In this document: positions 56,972 through 64,000 of the stretch, one piece after another
Layout: each line of letters opens with the position of its first letter
Position numbering within the stretch: position 1 is the stretch's first letter
Notes under the pieces: generated by a model
Seen by the model: only the letters and a program-made list of their open reading frames with translations
Told to the model about the DNA's origin: nothing
The model's database searches: none
Program-made: the position numbers and the translations under genes
DNA from: Pseudazoarcus sp963975885
Lineage (GTDB): Bacteria > Pseudomonadota > Gammaproteobacteria > Burkholderiales > Rhodocyclaceae
Assembly (NCBI GenBank): GCA_963975885.1
Contig: CAXBIS010000015.1
Span: 28,366 to 92,365 of the forward strand
DNA: 64,000 bases
Direction of reading: 5' to 3'

Positions 56972-59900
56972 CTACTCAGCCGCGCGCAGCGCGCGCTCGC
57001 CCGCCAGCCAGGCCTTGAGGCTCTCGACCACCGACAGCAGGGCCGGGATGAAGAACAGCACCAGCGCGGCCGAAAAGCCCAGGCCAAAGGCGATCGAGGC
57101 GGCCATCGGGATCAGGAACTGGGCCTGCAGCGAAGTCTCGAACAACAGCGGCGTGAGCCCGCCGATGGTGGTCAGCGAGGTCAGCATGACCGCGCGCAAG
57201 CGCCCGCAGGCGGCGCCGATCAGGGCGTCGTCGAGTGCCTCTCCCTTGCCGCGCAATTCCTTGAACAGACTCACCAGGATGATGGAGTTGTTCACCACGA
57301 TGCCGGCCAGCGCGAACAGGCCGAACATCGACAATATGGTCAAATCCAGCCCCATCGCCCAGTGGCCGAAGATGGCCCCCACCAGACCCAGCGGGATCGC
57401 CGCCATCACCACCAGCGGCCAGCTCCACGAGGCGAAGGCCCACACCAGCGTCAGGTAGATCAGGCCCAGACCCAGCATCAGGCCGGCCTGCATGTCGTCC
57501 ATGGTCTCGCGCTGATCGGCGGCGCGTCCCTCGAAGCTGTAGTCCACGCCGTAGCGTTGCGACAGTTGCGGCAACACCTCACGCAGCAGCTCGGCGCGAA
57601 TCGCGTCGGCACCGGTCTGCTCGGTGTCGACCTCGCCCGAGACCTCGACGGCGAGACGCCCATCCGCGTGGCGCAGCGCCTCGAAGCCGCGCCGCGACTC
57701 CCAGCGCACGACCGCGCCCAGCGGAACGAACTGATCGCCCGGCGCCTGCACGACCAGGCGTTCGAACACGTCCAGGCGCTCGCGCTCGGCGCGCGGCAGC
57801 AGCACGCGCACCTCGAGTTCCTCGCGTCCGTCCTGCACCAACTGCGCGAGATGCCCGTCGAAGGCCGCACGCAACTGCCGACCCAGGCTCTCGGTGGTCA
57901 GGCCCAGCGCCTCGGCCGCCGGCGTGAGGCGATAGACGAGCTGCTCGCGCCCGTAAGGCATGTCGTCCTCGACGTCGCTCACGCCCGCGATCGAGCGCGC
58001 GCTCTCGGCCAGCGACAGCGCAGCGCTCTTGAGCCGCTCCGGGTCGTCGCCGGTCAGGCGCACGTTCAGGTCACGCCCCGGCGGGCCGGACTGGCGCGAG
58101 GTCAGGGTCAGGTTTTCCAGGCCTGGTGAGGATCCGGCACGTTCGCGCCAGGCGCGCAGGAAGGCCTCGTTGCGCACCTCGCGCCGCTCGGAAGGAACCA
58201 GCTCGACCATCATCGACGCGAGCTGATCGCCACGCGCCGAACCCGCGCCCTCGGCGCCGATTGCCCCGCCCAGGCGCGACACGGCGGTCTGCACGATGTC
58301 GCCACCCAGGTCGCGCTCGGCCTCGAGCAGCGCGGCCTCGAGTTCGCTCAGGAAAGCGGCCGTGTGCTCACGCGGCGTGCCCGCCGCAAAGGCAGCGTTG
58401 GCATACAGCACCTGACTTTCCGGCGTCGGGAAAAACACGAAGCCGATGCGCCCGCCGGCGACCACGCCGACCGCGAGGATCATGGTCGCCAGCGTGATCG
58501 CGATGGTGGTACCGCGCCAGGCCAGCGCGTGCGTGACCAGCGGACGGAAGCGGCGCTCACGGAAGTTGTCGAAGATCGCGTCCAGCCGCTGGCGCGCTCG
58601 CGAGCTCTGTTGCGCAGCTTCGCCGTGCAGCGCGCTCTTCAGGTGCGCGGGCAGGATCAGGAAGCTCTCGAGCAGCGCCGCCGTGATGACCATGATCATC
58701 ACGAAGGGAATATCGAACAGGATGTTGCCGATGATGCCGCCGACGAGCATCAGCGGCATGAAGGCGGCAATCGTCGTCACCGATGCGGCCACCACCGGCC
58801 AGAACATGCGCCGCGCCCCACCCAGGGCCGCCTGCGCCGGCCCTTCGCCCATGCGCCGATGGGTGTCGGCATCTTCGGAGACGACGATGGCGTCATCGAC
58901 GATGATGCCCAGCGCCATGATCAGCGCGAACAGGCTGATCATGTTGATCGAACCTCCGAACACCAGCATCAGCCCGAGCGTGGCGAGAAACGCGGTCGGA
59001 ATGCCCACCATCACCCAGAACGCGATGCGCGCAGGCAGGAACAGATAGAGGATGGCGACCACCAGCAGCAGGCCGCCAAGTCCATTCTTGACGAGCAGGT
59101 TGATGCGGTCGCGGATCAGCTCCCACTGCGTGTCGTAGGTCTCGACCTGAATGCTCGGCGGCAGGGTGGGCAGGGTCTGCGCGAGCCAGTCCTGCAGCAC
59201 CTGGGCCGAGCGCAGCGAGTGACCGTTCTCGGCGCGCTGCAGGATCATCTCGACCGCCGCTTCGCCATTTTCGGAGAGCGCCAGCTGCCCGGGACGCGGC
59301 TCGCGCGCGATGCCGGCGATGTCACCCAGGCGGATCAGCCCGCCCTCGTCGCTGACCACCGGCAGATTCTCGAACTCGCGCGCCGCACGCCGCTGCTCCA
59401 GGCCACGGATCTCTCGCGCACCATCCTGCTCGCCGGCCACGCCGGCCGGCACGTCCTGAGCGAGATCGGCGACGCGCTCGCCGATCTCGATCAGCGACAG
59501 GTTGAGCGTCTCCAGCGCGGCCGCCGGCACCTCGATCGCGATGCGCTCCTCGGGCAGTCCGGTGATGTCGATGCGGTCGATGCCGGCGGCCAGCAGTTCG
59601 GTCTCGAAACGGCGCACCCAGGGCCGCAAGGCCTCGACCGAATCGCCGTGCACGAGCAGGCGCGCGATGGGCTCGTAGCGACTGACGCGCGCGACCTCCG
59701 GGGTCTCGGCGTCGCGCGGCAGATTGCGGAATTCGTCGACGCGCTGGCGCACCTGGTCGAGCGCAAGCAGCGGGTCCGTGCCCTCGTTGAGTTCCAGCGT
59801 GATGCTCGACACCCCCTGCGCCGAGGTCGAGGTCATCTTCTTGAGGCCGTCGACGGTCTTGAGGCGCTCTTCCAGCGGGGTGGTGATACCGGTCTCGACG

Positions 59901-60082
59901 TCCTCGGCGGCCGCACCCGACCACACCACGCGCACCGTGACGAAGTCCAGCGCGAAGTTCGGGAAGAACTGCACGTTCATGCGCACCACGCCGGCGATGC
60001 CGACGAGAAAGGCGAGCAGCATCAGTACATTGGCCGCGACGCGGTGCTTGAGCAGCAGGGCGATCACACCGCGCTGCTTCAT
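56972..60082 (-). CDS. RND family multidrug efflux permease
   Basis: A 1036-residue inner-membrane proton antiporter of the HAE-1/AcrB-like type. It has twelve helices in two repeats, two large periplasmic loops, and the proton-relay Asp pair in ALGIIVDDAIVVSED (about residues 393-407). It works with the co-encoded adaptor; no outer-membrane channel gene is nearby, so TolC or another factor must be shared. Its ATG overlaps the adaptor stop by 4 bases. Substrate unknown. Confidence 0.94.
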   Translation of the reverse strand: MKQRGVIALLLKHRVAANVLMLLAFLVGIAGVVRMNVQFFPNFALDFVTVRVVWSGAAAEDVETGITTPLEERLKTVDGLKKMTSTSAQGVSSITLELNEGTDPLLALDQVRQRVDEFRNLPRDAETPEVARVSRYEPIARLLVHGDSVEALRPWVRRFETELLAAGIDRIDITGLPEERIAIEVPAAALETLNLSLIEIGERVADLAQDVPAGVAGEQDGAREIRGLEQRRAAREFENLPVVSDEGGLIRLGDIAGIAREPRPGQLALSENGEAAVEMILQRAENGHSLRSAQVLQDWLAQTLPTLPPSIQVETYDTQWELIRDRINLLVKNGLGGLLLVVAILYLFLPARIAFWVMVGIPTAFLATLGLMLVFGGSINMISLFALIMALGIIVDDAIVVSEDADTHRRMGEGPAQAALGGARRMFWPVVAASVTTIAAFMPLMLVGGIIGNILFDIPFVMIMVITAALLESFLILPAHLKSALHGEAAQQSSRARQRLDAIFDNFRERRFRPLVTHALAWRGTTIAITLATMILAVGVVAGGRIGFVFFPTPESQVLYANAAFAAGTPREHTAAFLSELEAALLEAERDLGGDIVQTAVSRLGGAIGAEGAGSARGDQLASMMVELVPSERREVRNEAFLRAWRERAGSSPGLENLTLTSRQSGPPGRDLNVRLTGDDPERLKSAALSLAESARSIAGVSDVEDDMPYGREQLVYRLTPAAEALGLTTESLGRQLRAAFDGHLAQLVQDGREELEVRVLLPRAERERLDVFERLVVQAPGDQFVPLGAVVRWESRRGFEALRHADGRLAVEVSGEVDTEQTGADAIRAELLREVLPQLSQRYGVDYSFEGRAADQRETMDDMQAGLMLGLGLIYLTLVWAFASWSWPLVVMAAIPLGLVGAIFGHWAMGLDLTILSMFGLFALAGIVVNNSIILVSLFKELRGKGEALDDALIGAACGRLRAVMLTSLTTIGGLTPLLFETSLQAQFLIPMAASIAFGLGFSAALVLFFIPALLSVVESLKAWLAGERALRAAE

Positions 60083-61254
60083 TGCTGCAGCGACTCCACG
60101 GCGAGTCCGTCGATGGCGTTGGGCAGGTGGGTGATCATCACCGTACTGCCCGCCGGCAGCGACGGCGCGCGCATCAACACGCGCGGCTCACCATCGACGC
60201 GATGCTCGCCGACGCGTTCGACCTGCACCGCGGCCAGGCGGCCGTCTTCGATGCGGTAGATGCGATCCCCGCCGTGCAACGCGGAGAACGGCAGGGACAG
60301 CACTTCACTGACAACGGGCCGGTCCATCTCGGCGCTGACGAAGGCACCGACCGGCACGCTACGCCCGGCCTCGACGCGCAGCAGCGCCTCGACCCCGCGC
60401 GCGTCGGCCTCGCCGGCGATGCGCTCCAGGCGCGCCGCGATTCCCGTCTCCCCGTACTCGGCACGGGCCACCAGCGTCTCGCCGGCGGCCAGTGCCGCGC
60501 GCAGTTCCGCCGCGCGCTGGGCAGGAACACGCGCACGCAGAAACAAATCGTCCGATGGATACAGGGTCATCAGGGTCGCGCCCGCCTGCACCTGATCGCC
60601 CGCAGCGGCCTCGACAACGCCGATGCGGGCCGCGAACGGCGCGGTGATCTCGCCTCGCGCGGCATCCCGCTCGGCCTCGGCAAGCGCCGCACGCGCCTGG
60701 GCCAGACGCGCCGGATGTTCGGCCAGCGATTGCTCGCGCTGGTTCACGGCCAGGCGCGCACGGGCGACATCCTCGCGCGCCTGGTCGGTGGTGGCGGCCG
60801 AGCCGAAGTTCTCGCGCGTGAGGCGCTCGAAACGCGCCAGCTTGGCCTCGGACAGTTCCAGCAGGCGGCGCTCGTCGACCAGTGCGCGACGGTCGTGTTC
60901 GGCGCGCAGGCGTTCGCGTTCGAGGTCGGCGCGGGCGCGCTCGACGCGCGGCTGCAGGTCTCGCGGATCGAGACGCGCGAGCAGCGCGCCGGCTTCCACA
61001 TAATCGCCGTCTCGCACCGCGACCTCGGCCAGCCGGCCGGCCACCGGCGCGGACGCACGCACCTGGTCGGGCGCTTCGATACGGCCGTACAGGGTCAGCG
61101 TGGGGCGCGCGGACTGCGGTTCGGCCTGCGCCACGGCCACCGGCCAGACGCGTTCGCGCACCTCGACTGCCGGGGGTTCGGGGCGCGTCGCGCGCAAGGC
61201 GATGAAGCCGGCCACGGCCAGCAACAGGATTCCCAGCGCGAGCAGGCGACGCAT
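60079..61254 (-). CDS. RND periplasmic adaptor (membrane fusion protein)
   Basis: A 391-residue HlyD/AcrA-family adaptor. An N-terminal helix (RRLLALGILLLAVAGFIALR) anchors it. The lipoyl half-motif APVAGRLAEVAVRDGDYVEA (about residues 65-84) is followed by a long alpha-hairpin rich in Arg/Glu/Ala and the second half-motif EITAPFAARIGVVEAAAGDQ, then the beta-barrel domain. ATG 61254 is selected because it directly precedes the anchor helix. It is coupled to the permease gene. Confidence 0.93.
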   Translation of the reverse strand: MRRLLALGILLLAVAGFIALRATRPEPPAVEVRERVWPVAVAQAEPQSARPTLTLYGRIEAPDQVRASAPVAGRLAEVAVRDGDYVEAGALLARLDPRDLQPRVERARADLERERLRAEHDRRALVDERRLLELSEAKLARFERLTRENFGSAATTDQAREDVARARLAVNQREQSLAEHPARLAQARAALAEAERDAARGEITAPFAARIGVVEAAAGDQVQAGATLMTLYPSDDLFLRARVPAQRAAELRAALAAGETLVARAEYGETGIAARLERIAGEADARGVEALLRVEAGRSVPVGAFVSAEMDRPVVSEVLSLPFSALHGGDRIYRIEDGRLAAVQVERVGEHRVDGEPRVLMRAPSLPAGSTVMITHLPNAIDGLAVESLQQ

Positions 61255-61329
61255 GCAGCCTCCGGTGTCGGGGACCGCCGGCCACGGGCGCGACGGTCGC
61301 AATTGGATTAGCCCATCATGATACTCGGG

Positions 61330-63387
61330 TCAGGCCCTTAGCAGACCCTCCCGTCCGCCCAGCCAGCGCTGCAGGAGCCGCTCGGCGGCTTGCGGCGCAT
61401 CGACGAGCAGACGCTCGGCCAGCGCGCGCGCGGGCTCGACCAGATCGGCGTCGCGCTCCAGATCCGCGTGACGCAGCAAGGGCACGCCGCTCTGGCGCGC
61501 GCCGACGAATTCGCCCGGCCCGCGAATGCGCAGGTCCTCGCGCGCGATCTCGAAGCCGTCCGTGTGTTCATAGATGACCTTGAGCCGCGCGCGTGCCGTG
61601 TCCGACAGCGGCTGATCGGCCGCGAAGAGCAGGACGCAGGTCGATTCGGCCGTGCCACGCCCGACGCGACCGCGCAACTGGTGCAGCTGCGCCAGGCCAA
61701 AGCGCTCGGCGTGCTCGATCACCATCAGGCTGGCGTTGGGCACGTCGACACCGACCTCGATGACCGTCGTCGCCACCAGCAGGTCGACTTCGCCGGCCGC
61801 GAAGGCGGCCATCGTCGCCGACTTCTCCGCGCTCTTCAGCCGCCCGTGGACGAGACCCACGCGCAGGTCCGGCAGCTCGGACGCGAGCCGCTCGAAAGTC
61901 TCCTCGGCCGTCTTCAACTGCAGCGCCTCGGATTCCTCGATCAGCGGGCACACCCAGTACGCCTGGCGCCCTTCGGCACAGGCGGCGGCCACACGCGCGA
62001 CGACCTCGTCGCGGCGCGCATCCGACACCAGACGCGTGGCTACCGGGGTGCGTCCGGGCGGCAGCTCGTCGAGCACCGACACGTCGAGATCGGCGTAATG
62101 CGTCATCGCCAGCGTGCGCGGAATCGGCGTGGCCGACATCATCAGCATGTGCGGATTGAGACCGCCGACGGCCTTCTCGCGCAGGGCCAGGCGCTGGCGC
62201 ACGCCGAAGCGATGCTGCTCGTCGACCACGGCCAGCCCAAGGCGCGGCAACGTCACCGCATCCTCGATCAGCGCATGCGTGCCCACCGCGATCAGACTCT
62301 CGCCCGCGGCCAGCCGCGCCTGGGCTGCCTCGCGCTCCTTCCTGGCGCGGCTCCCGGCGAGCCATTCGACGCGCAGCCCGAGCGGCGTCAGCCAGGCGTC
62401 GAGCTTGAGCCAGTGCTGTTCGGCGAGGATCTCGGTAGGCGCCATCAATGCCGCCTGGAAACCGTTCTCGAGCGCCTGCAACATGGCCAGCGCTGCGACG
62501 ACCGTCTTGCCGCTGCCGACATCGCCCTGCAGCAGGCGCTGCATCGGATGCGGCACGGCGAGATCGCGTGCGATCTCGGCCACGGCGCGGCGCTGCGCGC
62601 CGGTGAGCGCGAACGGCAGGGCGTCGACGAGCTTCCGGGTGAGTTGATCGCGGGACTTCAGTGCAGGCGCGCGCTTGGCGCGGCGCGCGTTGTAGGCGCG
62701 GCGCAGCGAGATCTGCTGCACCAGCAACTCCTCGAAATGGATGCGCCGCCAGGCCGGATGCTCGTGCGCTTCGAGCGCGGCCACGGACACCTGCGGGCCG
62801 GGCCGATGCAGCGCATCGAGCGCGGCGGAAAAGGTCGGCAGGCGCAGCTCGCGCAGCACGTGCGGCGGCAGCAGTTCTTCCTCGACATGGGCGTCGAGCG
62901 CGCGGCCGACGAGCTTGCGCAGGGCCGATTGCGCCAGCCCCGCGGTGGTCGGATAGACCGGCGTGAGCGCGTCGGGCAGCGGCTCGCCGGCATCGACGTT
63001 GCGCACGCGCGGATGCACCATCTCGGCGCCGAAGAAGCCGTGACGCAACTCGCCGAACAGGCGCACCCGCCGCCCCGGCGCCATCTGGCGCTGCTGCGAA
63101 GGGTAGAAGTTGAGCCAGCGTGCGACCAGCACGCCCGAGTCATCGCGCACGCGCGCAACCAGCTGGCGACGCCCGCGCGCGACGACCTCGCAGGATTCGA
63201 CCTCGCCCTCGACCTGCACCGGCGCGCCCTCGCGCGCGTCGCGGATGGCGCTGATGCGCGTCTCGTCCTCGTAGCGCAACGGCAGGTGCAGCAGCAGATC
63301 CTGCTGACGGTGGATGTCGAGTCTGGCCAGCCGCCTGGCGAGCGCGTCACCCGACTTCGCGGCGGCAGCGGGCGGGCTCGCGCTCAT
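61330..63387 (-). CDS. recG: ATP-dependent DNA helicase RecG
   Basis: Branch-migration helicase that processes stalled forks and Holliday junctions. The 685-residue protein has an N-terminal wedge (OB) domain, then helicase motifs: Walker A GDVGSGKT (about residue 290), the DEQH box in LAVVDEQHRFGV, MSATPIPRTL, and GRVGRG. A C-terminal ERLLQRWLGG follows. Length is normal. ATG 63387 (MSASPP) is preferred to longer in-frame starts. ridA lies 16 bases upstream. Confidence 0.96.
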   Translation of the reverse strand: MSASPPAAAAKSGDALARRLARLDIHRQQDLLLHLPLRYEDETRISAIRDAREGAPVQVEGEVESCEVVARGRRQLVARVRDDSGVLVARWLNFYPSQQRQMAPGRRVRLFGELRHGFFGAEMVHPRVRNVDAGEPLPDALTPVYPTTAGLAQSALRKLVGRALDAHVEEELLPPHVLRELRLPTFSAALDALHRPGPQVSVAALEAHEHPAWRRIHFEELLVQQISLRRAYNARRAKRAPALKSRDQLTRKLVDALPFALTGAQRRAVAEIARDLAVPHPMQRLLQGDVGSGKTVVAALAMLQALENGFQAALMAPTEILAEQHWLKLDAWLTPLGLRVEWLAGSRARKEREAAQARLAAGESLIAVGTHALIEDAVTLPRLGLAVVDEQHRFGVRQRLALREKAVGGLNPHMLMMSATPIPRTLAMTHYADLDVSVLDELPPGRTPVATRLVSDARRDEVVARVAAACAEGRQAYWVCPLIEESEALQLKTAEETFERLASELPDLRVGLVHGRLKSAEKSATMAAFAAGEVDLLVATTVIEVGVDVPNASLMVIEHAERFGLAQLHQLRGRVGRGTAESTCVLLFAADQPLSDTARARLKVIYEHTDGFEIAREDLRIRGPGEFVGARQSGVPLLRHADLERDADLVEPARALAERLLVDAPQAAERLLQRWLGGREGLLRA

Positions 63388-63403
63388 CGAATCGGGGGAC
63401 GGC

Positions 63404-63784
63404 TCAGTCGAGCACGAGGATGGCGTCGGCCTCGACCAGCGCACCGCGCGGCAGCGACTTCACGCCGACCGCGGCACGCGCCGGATAGGGCTCGTCGAAA
63501 TAACGCGACATGATCTCGTTGACCTGACCGAAGTTGTCCAGATCGACCAGATAGATGGTCAGGCGTACGGCCTTGTCGAGCGAACCGCCGGAGGCCTCGG
63601 CCACCGCCTTGAGGTTGTCGAACACGCGCACGGCCTGGGCCTCGAAACCGTCGACCAGCTCCATGGTGTCCGGGTCCAGTCCGATCTGGCCCGACATGTA
63701 GACCGTGTTGCCGGCGCGCACGGCCTGCGAGTAGGTGCCGATCGCGGTCGGCGCGGACGGTGTGGAAACGATGCTGCGACTCAT
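63404..63784 (-). CDS. ridA: RidA family enamine/imine deaminase
   Basis: Hydrolyses reactive enamine/imine intermediates such as 2-aminoacrylate released by PLP enzymes. The 126-residue trimeric protein shows IGTYSQAVRAGNTVYMSGQI, QAVRVFDNLKAVAEASG and the Arg-containing PARAAVGVKSLPRGALVE near the C-terminus. ATG 63784 is the family start. It precedes recG on the same strand. Confidence 0.95.
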   Translation of the reverse strand: MSRSIVSTPSAPTAIGTYSQAVRAGNTVYMSGQIGLDPDTMELVDGFEAQAVRVFDNLKAVAEASGGSLDKAVRLTIYLVDLDNFGQVNEIMSRYFDEPYPARAAVGVKSLPRGALVEADAILVLD

Positions 63785-63839
63785 GTTCGGTATCCTCTTC
63801 CAATGCTTGCAGACACCCGATTCTAAACCGGGAGGTGAG

Positions 63840-64000
63840 ATGAAACCGATGATCGAAAATCTGGAGAAACTCGTCGGCGGGCCACGCGACGGCGCGCTGC
63901 TGCGCATGTCGCTGGGCAATGCCTGGCTGGAGGAGGACGCGGCTCGCGCGGCGAATCACTACCGCGACGCGCTGGGCTTCGACGCGACGCTCTCGGCCGC
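63840..64000 (+). CDS. Tetratricopeptide-repeat-like protein, 5' part (runs off the window)
   Basis: Only about 53 codons are visible (MKPMIENLEKLVGGPRDGAL and on through RMSLGNAWLEEDAARAANHY). The pattern of small and aromatic residues in LGNAWLEEDAARAANHYRDA matches one tetratricopeptide repeat. GGGAGGTGAG lies just before the ATG. It is divergent from ridA. The rest of the gene is outside the window. Confidence 0.75.
   Translation, partial: MKPMIENLEKLVGGPRDGALLRMSLGNAWLEEDAARAANHYRDALGFDATLSA

Overview
The window is about 64 kb of high-GC bacterial chromosome (by eye roughly two thirds G+C). Gene content and order suggest a betaproteobacterium of the Rhodocyclales type (Azoarcus/Thauera-like). 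The main clues are the chain gltD-gltB-dgt-aroB-aroK-pilQPONM, ponA, cyaY, lptM, lysA, a ubiC-ubiA pair near recG and ridA, and a proteobacterial RecBCD. The genus is inferred from synteny remembered for that order and was not tested. No rRNA, tRNA or CRISPR array was seen.

Layout. (1) 1-5411: recC and the 5' part of recB, reading leftwards and overlapping by 4 bases. (2) 5412-7860: a lower-GC accessory patch with a DUF4238 gene, a 172-residue hypothetical, two integron attC-like sites without an integrase, two REPIN repeats and a yefM-yoeB toxin-antitoxin locus broken by one of them. (3) 7861-10160: upp-uraA for uracil salvage, followed by a stray copy of the recC 5' end. (4) 10158-16933: envelope and housekeeping genes (DUF4394 protein, LpxR-like deacylase, cold-shock/DUF1294 protein, MATE pump, MOSC protein, NlpE/META protein, DCC oxidoreductase with a small upstream Cys-rich ORF). 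(5) 16984-24310: a probable catabolic block with a polysaccharide-deacetylase/allantoinase-like enzyme, an NTF2-like protein, an SDR and a branched-chain-amino-acid-type ABC importer whose LivM and LivG are fused. Sigma-54-like promoters sit before the SDR and before the importer. (6) 24778-26192: DUF3429 and a renalase-like flavoprotein. (7) 26263-43137: glutamate synthase, dgt, aroB/aroK, the type IV pilus alignment/secretin operon pilMNOPQ, and divergent ponA. (8) 43150-45003: cyaY, lptM, lysA. (9) 45192-48578: rmlBACD for dTDP-L-rhamnose. (10) 48693-52165: dacB, then an accessory stretch with a 127-base element bearing 13-base terminal inverted repeats, an AT-richer orphan gene, and a RAYT transposase between inverted REPs. 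(11) 52289-64000: DUF4870, ubiD, pyrF, ubiA, ubiC, an RND efflux pair, recG, ridA and the start of a TPR gene.

How it fits together. Most of the window is core metabolism in tightly packed operons with many 4-base ATGA or GTGA overlaps. The notable material lies in the two accessory patches (5.4-7.9 kb and 50.1-51.8 kb), which share one REP family and probably owe it to the RAYT encoded in the second. There is also an abrupt base-composition change inside pilQ, which suggests that the secretin-coding half was replaced by recombination.
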